From Centrapalus pauciflorus (taxonomy: Eukaryota; Streptophyta; Magnoliopsida; Asterales; Asteraceae), in the NCBI GenBank assembly GCA_020465985.1, contig JAANYP010000383.1, forward strand, positions 888,734 through 952,733: a stretch of DNA of 64,000 nt, in the 5' to 3' direction. Of this stretch, positions 25,501-35,175 are shown piece after piece. The position numbers were made by a program, and so were the translations under genes. How positions within the stretch are numbered: the first letter of the stretch is position 1; every line of letters begins with the position of its first letter. Under the pieces are notes generated by a model, which was not told the origin of the DNA, searched no databases, and worked only from the letters and a program-made list of their open reading frames with translations.

Positions 25501-26621
25501 TGAAAAAAGCTCTTTATGGACTAAAGCAAGCACCTCGGGCTTGGTATAGTCGTATTGAGTCTTATTTTCAGAAAATGGGTTTTGAGAAATGTCCATATGA
25601 GCACTCTCTTTTTGTCAAAACTGGTGATGAAAGAAAATTGCTTATTGTGTGCTTATATGTTGACGATTTGATATTTACGGGAAATGATAGTGTCATGTTT
25701 GATGAGTTTAAGAAATCAATGATGAATGAATTTGAAATGTCTGATCTTGGAAAGATGCATTACTTTCTCGGCTTAGAAGTGAAACAATCTGATGATGGGA
25801 TTTTTGTTTCCCAAAAGAAGTATGTTCGAGAAATTCTGGACAGATTCAAGATGAAAGATTGTAATTCTAGCAAAACCCCTGTTGAGGTTGGGTCGAAGCT
25901 AAACAAAGACGAAAAAGGGAAGAAGGTGGACAACACATTTTACAAGAAGATTGTCGGCTCCTTGATGTATTTGTCAGCTACAAGACCAGACATCATGTAC
26001 GCAGTAAGTCTCATAAGCAGGTATATGGAAAGTCCAACTGAAATGCATTTGCTGGCAGCAAAAAGAGTTCTTCGTTACTTACAAGGAACTAAGGATTATG
26101 GATTGTTTTTTAAAAACAGTGGAAGTACAGGTTTGGTTGGGTTTACAGATAGTGATTATGCAAATGATGTAGATGATCGAAGGAGCACCTCGGGATATGT
26201 TTTCATGTTTGGTACAGGTGTCGTTTCGTGGTCTTCCAAGAAACAACCCATTGTCACATTATCAAGTACCGAAGCTGAATTTGTTGCTGCTACAGCTTGT
26301 GCTTGTCAATCAATATGGTTAAGGAGAATTCTTGATGAGATGCAATTCAAGCAGGAAGGTGCTACTACCATCTTTTGTGACAACACTTCTACCATCAAGT
26401 TGTCAAAGAACCCAGTGTTTCACGGTAGAAGCAAACACATTGATGTGAGGTACTATTTTCTAAGAGACCTTTATAATGATGGATCTATCAAGCTAGAGTT
26501 TTGTCGAAGTGAAGATCAACTAGCAGATATATTTACAAAAGCTCTCAACGTGGGTCCATTTCAAAATCTCAGAAGGTTGATGGGTGTTGGCACTGTGGAA
26601 GAATTCAAAAGAATAAGTTGA
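22557..26621 (+). CDS. Copia gag-pol polyprotein, intact, 1354 aa
   Basis: One frame encodes all retrotransposon parts in copia order. Gag runs to about residue 300 with an Arg/Gly-rich stretch and a CCHC zinc knuckle at about 271-284 (CYRCQAFGHYSSEC). The protease DTG is at 326-328. The integrase zinc region (HYRYGHLS, CEDCVVGKQH) is followed by catalytic D520, D583 and E619 (HSDICGP, RTDRGGEY, NGVSERKNR). Reverse transcriptase has YVDD at 1034-1037. RNase H has TDSDYAND, STEAEF (E1239) and the terminal SKHIDVRYYFLRD block. There are no stops or frameshifts, so it could be functional. It provides its own mobility and has no link to host genes nearby. Confidence 0.96.
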   Translation: MASDGNFVQAAIPRFDGHYDHWSMLMENFLRSKEYWSVVESGIGAPEEAAEFEARKLKDLKAKNYLFQAIDRPILETILCKESSKDIWDSMKSKYQGSARVKRAQLQALRKDFETLQMKDGETVISYCARTMEISNKMRFHGEKMEDVTIVEKILRSLTEKFNYVVCSIEESKDIDTLSIDELQSSLLVHEQKMNRNSTSEEQALKASTFASSSNFRGRGRGRSQGRGRGRSTWRYTSGGRGDQKNNNGGVDQSRGRWKARDQQFDKSKIQCYRCQAFGHYSSECRTKFPDGKEQSHFVENREEETLLMAVQVEHKSEHVDVWYVDTGCSNHMCGSKSSFSYLNEDFRSTVSFGNCSTVNVMGKGNINIKAKNGSLETINNVLFVPDLKSNLLSVGQLIEKGYVITIRDSVCEIYDPSRGVVAMVKMSTNRLFPLKIDCVQKCLKAEVKDPAWLWHYRYGHLSFGGLKILQKKNMVTGLPQIVAPSQVCEDCVVGKQHRTQFPKGKSWRAKKVLEVVHSDICGPIRPNSNGGKRYFITFIDDFSRKTWVYFLQEKSKAFSVFKSFKTRVENETGKTIKALRTDRGGEYCSKVFEEFCEAHGIRRELTTAYTPQQNGVSERKNRTILNMVRSLLAKGRLPKEFWPEAVNWCIHLLNRSPTFALRDKTPEEAWSERKPVVDHFRIFGCIAYAHVPDAKRKKLDDKGEKCVFLGVSDTSKAYKLFNPITKKIVTSRDVIFDEENTWDWNNKMSSGQLLCDAEAEEPDTLASSTPTTTSTTPVTTGTTPITTSPIPPVTAEMDPIREARRIRKRPAWMQDYEVTGIEANDDIITHFALFADCDPTTFETASQEAKWRKAMDEEIDAIERNDTWELMDLPEGYKTIGVKWVYKTKLKENGEVDKYKARLVAKGYKQEYGVDYAEVFSPVARHDTIRLFIALAAQNSWPIFQLDVKSAFLHGHLEEKVFVDQPLGYVKDGNEHKVYRLKKALYGLKQAPRAWYSRIESYFQKMGFEKCPYEHSLFVKTGDERKLLIVCLYVDDLIFTGNDSVMFDEFKKSMMNEFEMSDLGKMHYFLGLEVKQSDDGIFVSQKKYVREILDRFKMKDCNSSKTPVEVGSKLNKDEKGKKVDNTFYKKIVGSLMYLSATRPDIMYAVSLISRYMESPTEMHLLAAKRVLRYLQGTKDYGLFFKNSGSTGLVGFTDSDYANDVDDRRSTSGYVFMFGTGVVSWSSKKQPIVTLSSTEAEFVAATACACQSIWLRRILDEMQFKQEGATTIFCDNTSTIKLSKNPVFHGRSKHIDVRYYFLRDLYNDGSIKLEFCRSEDQLADIFTKALNVGPFQNLRRLMGVGTVEEFKRIS

Positions 26622-26655
26622 AGCATGATGCACGTGGTGCTTCCGTATTGGAATT

Positions 26656-26664
26656 AAGGGAGGG
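26656..26664 (+). other. Copia polypurine tract
   Basis: AAGGGAGGG immediately precedes the right LTR and would prime second-strand DNA synthesis. Confidence 0.88.
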
Positions 26665-26891
26665 TGATAAAATTAATTCCAATATTATTATGAATAATGA
26701 TTATGTGGATGTTCATATTCCTAACTCCCAAGCTTTTGAGTTTCTTATTAATTATCTTCATGTAACTTCCAACTTTTCTTATTCTCACATTGATGTATTG
26801 AGCCCTATATATTGGGACCATTTTTCATAGTTTGTAATACAAGACAAGTGCTTTGTTCAACTATTTATCTCTCTGTTTATCCACTGTATCA
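26665..26891 (+). repeat. Right LTR of the copia element
   Basis: 227 bp and apparently identical to the left LTR. It is followed at once by the target duplication TCATT. Confidence 0.93.
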
Positions 26892-29349
26892 TCATTATCA
26901 GCCGTGGATCTGTCAAGATTTAATCCTAGCCGTCTTAATTGTTTTACTTCTGTAAATGCATATGGTACAACTACCCAATGCAGGATAGTAGTTTAAACCC
27001 CAACTGCTCACCCTCAATCCGGAAATCTTGGGCCATGATCCATCCATGATTCCAACTTTTTATTTTTTCTGTTTTTACCAAATTTGGCCACTTTTTATTC
27101 TCTAAGTATATTTGCCATAACTATCATATACTATATTTATTTTCTACTCCAATTCCATAAATACTTTTTGTGACTTTACTTTCCTACAAATCAAATAAAC
27201 TTAACACTTTTCTGATCACTAAATCTTAGGAAACTAATTATAAGATCCTTTGAATTTTTATGAATTTCAATTGACATAATTAATAATAAGAACAAAATAT
27301 AGAAAACAACACATATATTACTAGGACTTCAAACTTTTCATACAACGCTTTTTTTTTTTTTTTGTTTACAAATAATTAAAGATATATCTTTTTAATAATA
27401 TAATTACACTTTATTATTTTTTAAATTTATAGTCATATTAATTTGTAATAAAATATATAAGTATCACATTATACATAAAATAAAATCTCAATTTATATGA
27501 ATTAAAATATATTAAATTAATGATAGTGGTTTCAGTTTACAACCATTATATCCACTTTTTGTGTACAATTTTAAAATCCCTGACCATTGCTATTTAAGTT
27601 CATTTTTATGATGAAATATTACCATCCAAATAAACATTATACCGCTTCATAGAAAACAACATTTTTTTTTGCAATGTTGGGTGTTAGTTCACTCACGGCT
27701 AATGGACCACCAGGTAAAACCATTGAACATTTTTGGTATGTTATTATTGTATTTGCGTTTCAACTTTAAATTTACTTAGTGTTACTAATGTAACAACGAC
27801 CTATTACATGTAAAATCCAGTGTGCAAAAAGGAAAAGGACGTCAAGATAAGCGTATGTAATTTTCATTTTATCATCAACGTTTGATAAATATTAATTAAA
27901 AAATGAAATAAAGTAACTTTTAATGTATTACATTCATAAACTAAATGTCTATTATAACGGTGGATACCAAAAACTAACATGTTTGTAATTAAACAAACAT
28001 ATGTATTTTATAATTGAAGAACACATGAAATAATGTTTGCTGAAAATTACTTCGTATGTTTACTTATTCAGTTTGAAGGGATGTAGCATTATAAATCATT
28101 ATCCAGAATGCAGTTACCAACTTATTAGTTCAATAACTCACTAAGATATGAAACGGTTATATTTATCAATTATAAATCTATTTCTAAAAAACCCATATAT
28201 ATGATACCTCATATATTGCAGAAGTGGGAAAGGTGATTATACTTATTTATGAGTTAGCAACATTTTTTCGGTGTAACACTCTTTAATGGATATCTTCATC
28301 AATTTCAAAGATTAATCAGAGAAGCTGTATGTCTTTGCTATCCTTTTAATTCTTTTTATTCTTATGCAAGGACATCAATTTACTTTCATCATTGTTTACG
28401 CATTTACAAATCATTTGCAATTGCAATGTTTATAATTACTGCACACAATACAGAAATCAAAGGTATATATGTATTTCTAAAAGCAATATTTGTACACCTT
28501 AATTTATTGGTAATGCATATATTAGTTCTTATATTATATTATAAACATTCTAACCATTGTTTTGGCTTCCAACAACTTTCAATAAAATTTTTTAATTTAT
28601 ATGTATGTCTTCATTAAAGTTTTATTGCAATGTCCAAGATGCTGAATTCCGTTGATTAATTTCTTTGACGTTCATTGGTGTTTGTTTAGTAACCGTATTG
28701 GTCATAAATTAGAATTCTATATTATTTATATCTTTTTTGAGTTTTATATAAATATTGGTTTTGTATTTATTTGAACACCGTCTTGAGACTCTATGAGTAT
28801 GAACTTATACTTTTTTGGCTTTAGTAACTGTGAAAGCGGCATAATTATTGATGCAAAAGCCCTTCAATCTTACATTTATGCATCATATTCATCGATCATA
28901 TATGAAAAAAAAAACGTTTTATGCTTAACATTTTATTAGATATTTAATGATTATCGGCTACTTTAAGATCAACAGAATAATGGTTTTAAGGAACCTAATA
29001 TAAATGTACCATGCCGCATACAAGCACGTCAAGATTCCAGTACTATTAATTAGTAAGGTCAAAACCAATCTTATATCAATGTTTCAGATAAACATACATC
29101 TAAAATGAAATTTAAAGGAGTTAGAGTAGAAACATACATACCACATAGGCTCCTCCTGCTCTGTTATCTGTATGCTGATGACCATGCCGTTTTTTATAAT
29201 TATTACACTTATAATAATAAAAAGATCGTACATGTCATATTTGAAATAAAATATATAACCTAATCTAAATACATAAAACAATTATTCTAACAAGATAATT
29301 AAAATAAATATGTAACCAACTGCATTAAAAAAGTGTTTATGTTAGTAAC

Positions 29350-29921
29350 CAGGGGTGTTATTCGGGCGGGTTATTCGGGTACGAGGGTATATGTTAATTA
29401 CCCGAACCCGAACCAAATAAGAGAACGGGTTAATCGGTTTTGGGTTAAATGGTTTGAGTTTAATGAGTTAATCGGTTTTAGTATAAAAAAAAGAATCATC
29501 TATAAAATGGTTTAAATGAGTTAAATGGGTTGGGTAAAATGGGTAGAACGGGTTAAGCGGGTTAAAAAGTTTAAAATTAAATATTTAAATATTTATATTC
29601 TATATATGGGGAACCGTGGAAAAGTCGAAAAGAGACGTATTTTTGGTTTGTAAAAAATAAAACCTACATCTTTACTAAAGTAGATGCAAGAGGCCAAGAT
29701 GTGATGACATATTAATATTATTAAATTTTTAATTATTGATATATGGGTTATTCGGGTAACCTGAATTTTTTGCTTCCCATATGATACCCGAACCGAAAAC
29801 CTTATTCGGTTACCATTTAACCCGATTAACAAACTTGAAACCCGAATAACCCGATCCATTTAACCCGAATAAGGTTCGGTTCGAGTGGTTTATTCAAGTT
29901 CGGTTATTTTGCACACCCCTA
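29350..29921. mobile_element. hAT-type MITE with 8-bp target duplication
   Basis: The ends CAGGGGTG and CACCCCTA form short inverted repeats, and the same 8 bp, TTAGTAAC, flanks both sides (29342-29349 and 29922-29929), the hallmark of hAT insertions. The sub-terminal parts repeat motifs like 'gggttattcggg' and their complement 'cccgaataaccc' many times, the typical repetitive sub-ends of hAT elements. It is 572 bp with no transposase. Confidence 0.75.
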
Positions 29922-30963
29922 TTAGTAACAATGTGATAGTATTTTATTAGCTGAACTAGGTTTTCACAAAATCTGATTTATCAAAAAACAATAATGTTAA
30001 CTAACGTATTTTTACTGCCTATATACATGAAAAGACAATAATGGTTATTAAATTAGTGTCTAATAAGAAATTAAAAGTACAATAATAACGTTGTTCTCTG
30101 TTTGATTAATCAACAAGCACATCCCTAGATGTGAGAATAAGTACACAAATTTGTTTCTATGCTACAAAACAATGGTTTGTAAAACAAAAAAAATACTAAT
30201 AAAGGAAAAGTATCAATTAATTGTATGCTACTTTTGTATCTTTATATAAATAAAACCAACACACATACAGTAGAAAGAATAGATTTAGGATAAGTATGGA
30301 TCTAATATGTGATGACTAAAACAGAACCCTCACTTTTGGATTTCTGGTAGAACTCACACTTCTATTAATACACATCAAATATAAGGTAGTAATATAAAAC
30401 AAACGTCTCAACGACTTTAGTCAATCCAAGTATACTGGACATCTGTAAGTTCATTATAAAATACCAACGATTGTGGATTTTACACTTAACACTTCTTTTA
30501 TTCATTCACGCCTGCCATTATTTCAATATACATGTATTAATAATGTTTAAAAAAGGCATTGCGCCGACTACAATTTATTAGATAGGCATCTGTGATGACT
30601 TCCTCTGTAAGGAGTATGTATTGATCATTGCCGAGTATAATGTATAAAATAATGGTCGATGGGTAGCCAATACTTGTAAATTGAATAATACACAAATGGT
30701 TGCTTAAAATGACTATAGTTGTTTTCCATCCTTGGCTGTAGTATTGCCTTCGGAAAACGACGAAATTAAGATATACTTTAACTATTAAAGTATAAAAAAT
30801 ATCAAATCCATGAATACTGTCACCGGAGTTACTGTAATAACATATTGAGTGGTAGCAAGACAAATACATGTAAGATGATAAACATTTATGCACATCAGGA
30901 TATATTAACATATAACTAATAAATGTTCATAATTTAGAAAAATATTTTAACATATAACACTGT

Positions 30964-30991
30964 CCCGTGCACCGCACGGGTATTACACTAG
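30964..30991 (+). mobile_element. Helitron 3' terminus (hairpin plus CTAG)
   Basis: CCCGTGC, loop ACC, GCACGGG forms a perfect 7-bp stem at 30964-30980. It is followed seven bases later by CTAG (30988-30991) and then T. This is the standard Helitron end. The matching 5' end could not be fixed; it must lie to the left. Confidence 0.65.
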
Positions 30992-31264
30992 TTAAGAGTA
31001 ATTTACGCAAACAGTTCCTGACGACAGTTTTCAATTCCACAAACGAATCTCTAAAAATAAATTTATATAACAAACTAAAATTCATGTTAACTCAAAAGAG
31101 TAATTTTATCATTTTGCTACCATTTGCGAAATCCTTTTATTATTAATTTATCAGATTTTATTATAAAGATTATAAATTGATATTTTATAAATGATGAGTA
31201 AATTACATATATCGTCCATTTGGTTTGTCTTTGGTTATGGAAATCGTCCTTAACTCAAAGTAAG

Positions 31265-32363
31265 TACATAGATAGTCCTAAAAATTAAAAAGTTGCTACA
31301 AATTAGTCCTTCAAACTAACTGTCGTTAAATAAAGGTTAACTCTGGGGTAATTTCGTCTTTTTTACCTATACAGTGACCATTTATGAAAAAAATTTATAA
31401 ACCTTTTAATTTTTAATTTTCCATCATTTATATCATTAATCGAATTAATTAAAAAAAGTTAAAGACTTTTCTTCCTTCCCTTCCTTCCTCCTTTCTCAAC
31501 GTTCCTACCTCCCTTTCCTTTCTATTGTTTCATCCTCCGCAGCCGCATGGCCTTTTCCGACAGCCTCCTCATCTCCATCTCCTCCGCTTGTCCAAAACTT
31601 ACGCACTTTCGCCTCTTCAACCGGCCCTGTTTCATTTGTTTTCTCTCTCAACCTCATGTCCACACCTCTAGTCTCTTTCAATTATTTTGTCCCTTCATTT
31701 CCTCTCGTATTTGCCCTCTCTCAAAACCCTAACCCTAGTCCTTGTTTGATACGGTTCATCAGACTCGATTTTTTATCAAAATTACAGTTAGAATCCCTAT
31801 GTTGATCCGGAATTGAAACGGTTAGCATCATCGCTAGTTCTAAGACGAGTGGGTTCATCTTGATTGAGTACAAAGCAATGTCTATCTTGCTTTATATTGT
31901 CTGATTTGTTGTTTTTTTCTTGGCCGACTAACCACTGAATTTCTCAGATTTTGTGAAGAAAATTGGATGGATAAAGTAAAACCCATTACTTGCAACTATA
32001 TTTAACCCGCCAATTGAAGATGAAGAGGAAGATGATAGAATTAACTCCATATCTCTTTTTGCTCCAAGCGAACACAGAATTTATAAATGGGTTAATCGCG
32101 AAAGGATACGAGGACGAAGAAGTAGTTATGATGTTTTTATGCTAACCTGGTTTCATGTTCTAAAATTTTTTCATAGTAATGATGACGTTGATGATGATGA
32201 TAGAAATTTAAAAATTAAAATTTTTTTAAAAAAGTTTCATAAATGGTCACTGTATAGGTAAAAAGACGAAATTACCCCAGAGTTAACTTTTATTTTAACG
32301 ACAGTTAGTTTGAATGGGTGATTTGTCGCAACTTTTTAATTTTTAGGACTATCCAAATACTTA
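31265..32363. mobile_element. Mutator-like (Pack-MULE-like) element with long inverted repeats
   Basis: Arms of about 160 bp at roughly 31265-31432 and 32200-32363 are inverted copies. Both hold 'gtcctaaaaattaaaaagtt', 'aactctggggtaatttcgtc' and 'tatacagtgaccatttatga' in opposite orientation. The interior (about 31480-32150) is less AT-rich and pyrimidine-rich, with a 61-codon ORF at 31547 and phrases that look like captured gene sequence. No transposase is visible. The left side may extend to about 31195, where the outer repeat has no partner. Confidence 0.55.
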
Positions 32364-32781
32364 TTTTTTTTTTTGGATTAAATTAAGTGGATTTTGCTTT
32401 CTATGTTAATTAAAACCTCATTAACATTATCCAAGATATAGCCTACACTTTTTGGTTTTAAACCCAAACATTACAAAACAGAAAACCAAAATATAAACTG
32501 AACCCAGAAAAACCGCAAAAGCAAACCCATAAAAACCGAAACAAAACAGATTGACTTGTACAAAAACCAGACATTTTTACGGTTTAATTTCATTTTGGGT
32601 AAAAAGTTAATCCATGCCAACCTCCTAAAGTTGATACTTTGTGCATCATTTATAATGATGATCAAATAATACAATTACATGTAATGAACGATTATGAACG
32701 AAACAAATATATTGTTCGATGACTTTATTTATATAAAGTAACGTCCTCCTCTTCTTACTAATTTATACAACCAACATTTTC

Positions 32782-34027
32782 CTACACTTTTCTGAATTGA
32801 TAAATTTGTATGTTTTCAACATCAAGTTTCTTAAAATTGCTGCGTTTTCGGGTTGCAAAGAATTTTCCCCAGTTGTAACCATTGTACTTGGCAGGGTTTT
32901 GTTTATCCGTCAACTCTGCTAGCGGCTCCACCACCTTCTGGTATGAAGGACTCAAGAAAAACGGGATCGAAAACCTTTCCTTGGTGGAATTCACAATCAC
33001 CCGATGCTCGACACTCTCGTATGTGTCATCGCTCCATACCTTTACAACAAATCTTTTACTGTAAATTGGCTGTAGTTAAAGATCAGAAATTCAAAACTAG
33101 AGATCGTAGATGATCACCTGAATAATATCGCCGACGTTTATAATGTAGGTATTTGGTGTCGGCTTCACAAAGATCCACTCTCCATCTGTTTTTCGCTTAA
33201 CTTCTAAGCCTCCTACATCGTCCTGAGCCAGGATGGTCAAAGCAATGGCGTCTTTGTGTCGGCCAACACCAAGGGCTAAGTCGGGAGCAGGGCAAGGAGG
33301 ATAATGGTTCAGCCGTATGAAACTGGTTTGGCCCTTAGAGAAGAAAGGCTCAAACCGGTTTGCAGGTAGGTTTAAGCTAAGGGAGATGAGCTCCAACAAT
33401 TTGTATGATAGTTTTTCAACATCTTTCACATATTCTTCAAATGTCTCTCTGTAAACGCAAGTACGGTGACAAAAAAGAAAAACTGAATTTTTTATAAAAT
33501 AAATTTATACAGCCTTCTATAATACAGTTTTTCCATAATCCATACCTTAATTCTGGAGGATGGTGAGGCCATTGATTTAGGTACTCTGTGATTTGTTCAT
33601 CGTCCGGCTCATGAGATGCCCACATCATCGTCGGAACATCCACCGTCACATCAAAAACTTCCTTCCAGTCCCTCACGTTTTTCGTATGTTCGGTATCATA
33701 GTACCCATACGGATGCACTTCGTCTCTCCTCACCTTCCTCTTCTCCGCCATTGGCTGATGGAAAAACCTCTTTGCAGCAGCCATAAGCTTTTCAGGACTC
33801 TCGTTCGGAACCCCATGGTTGAACACTTGGAAGAATCCCCAGTTTTTGCAAGCATCACGGACCTGAGCCACCAGATCCGATATCGCCGTTGCGTTAGCAT
33901 GGGTGGGAGACAAATCAAGCAGAGGGGAGAGGTCGATTTGCGGGATGCCTTGAGCTTCGATTGGGGCGAGTTTAGGCCTGTGTTGTAGGTCTTGGATGAA
34001 GGTTGGATCAAGTTGTGCAATGGCCAT
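32782..34027 (-). CDS. 2-oxoglutarate/Fe(II)-dependent dioxygenase 2, paralogue of dioxygenase 1
   Basis: The inferred CDS is complement(34027-33546, 33448-33118, 33039-32782), 356 aa, with introns at the same codons as dioxygenase 1 and an exon 2 of the same length (331 bp). Iron ligands are H225, D227 and H283; R293/S295 would hold 2-oxoglutarate. The residue two after the iron Asp is Ile (HKDAIALT), where dioxygenase 1 and most of the superfamily have Gly. The two proteins share long identical blocks such as ALGVGRHKDA and TILAQDDVGGLEVKRKTDG. They must have arisen by tandem duplication on the same strand, now separated by about 10.8 kb of mostly transposon sequence. The substrate is unknown. 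Confidence 0.92.
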
Positions 34028-35175
34028 GGCTGAGGATGAGAAGATAGGGAAAGTGAAATAATGGGTTTAAAAAGAAGGTTTGGTCTGGTCTGCATTTGAA
34101 GGTTGTCTTCTTGTTGTGATTGAATTTGGATGGGGTTTTGTGTATAGTGCATGGACACTTTCGATGAAATCATTTTCACATTTATTAAATTCATTGGCCG
34201 ATCAATAGGTTGATTCGAAATGAAAGCGATATACATTTATTTATATCATTGGTCGAATGTTTTTTTTTTTTTTACTATTTAAATTAAAAACAGATTTTTT
34301 TTTCCAATTAAAATGTAAGCCTGGTGTTTGTGTATTTTTTTTTTCTTGCTTGGTTTGCCAAAACCGAGTAATTGCCATTAAAAATAAATGTAAATCATAA
34401 TCAACCTTGTTAAATATCTTGTAACGATTGATAACAAGCAAATAAGCAAAGGGGTAGTCTATTTACACCACATGATGGGGTAGAAAAAAAGTTAGGCTGA
34501 CCTTGAAAAGTGAAATGGTAAAATATGTCATTAGTCTATTGGCTAACTAATTGTAAAAAACTGATTTCTAATAATATAGTAAATATGATAGGTACAAATA
34601 CAAAAAAAATGAATTTTCTCATCAGAAATAAAATGTTTCATTTGTTTCCGGACAACTCAAACCATAACCTATCAGCTCTTGATATGCATATGATATTCAC
34701 AAGGCAAAAACATGCCAAACTTTGCATTTGTCATGTGAAAAATGACATGAACCAATTATCCATCCGGCTGATATTCAACCGTCTTCTTTTAGTTATTTCT
34801 AGTCTGGATGAAACAAGCACAAAAAACCAAGAAAGCCAAACTGAAAAAGAGTCGACAAACGCCCAAGCACTCAACCGAGACTAAACAAGCAAATTGGCCA
34901 CCCACATGGTCCACAATCATTCACAAAGTTCAAAGGACTCAGATTGCCCAGGAAAGCATAAACAATATCTTGTAACAAACCAAGCAACTTCTTGGAATTG
35001 TATACAACCCTACAAGTCAAATGGGACGCCCGACTAAAACTGGATCGTCTTCCCTAAGGTAGATGGAATGAGTACAGACTCGTGTATAGATCATAGAAGT
35101 AAATTCATAGCCCCAAACTAAAAGCAACAGCTATATACAACAGGAGAATTTGAAAAATCTAAGAGTCAGGTTTAC
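34028..35175. other. Spacer between dioxygenase 2 and the FAM114-like gene
   Basis: This contains the promoter side of dioxygenase 2 (up to about 34.3 kb, with poly-T/A tracts near 34260-34340) and the 3' flank of the next gene. The ORF at 34525-34884 has no family features and I do not accept it. No transposon ends were recognised. Confidence 0.45.

Larger units (their letters stand above)
22238..26891 (+). mobile_element. Complete Ty1-copia LTR retrotransposon
   Basis: The element is 4654 bp with 227-bp LTRs at both ends (22238-22464 and 26665-26891). They begin TGATAAAATT, end TGTATCA and look identical by eye. A 5-bp target duplication TCATT flanks it (22233-22237 and 26892-26896). A primer-binding site follows the left LTR and a purine tract precedes the right one. 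One uninterrupted gag-pol frame fills the interior. These features together indicate a recent insertion that may still be competent. The short LTRs suggest an Ale- or Ivana-like lineage, but I cannot settle that by eye. Confidence 0.96.
26897..32781. other. TE-rich spacer between the two dioxygenase genes
   Basis: No host exon could be supported. The first part (about 26897-27070) is the original upstream sequence of dioxygenase 1, displaced by the copia insertion. The rest is AT-rich and holds a hAT MITE (29350-29921), a Helitron 3' end (30964-30991) and a Mutator-type inverted-repeat element (31265-32363). Confidence 0.6.

Noticed and set aside
34525..34884. A 119-aa plus-strand ORF
   Set aside because: It has no recognisable motif or domain and an AT-driven composition, and it sits in the spacer between two minus-strand genes.
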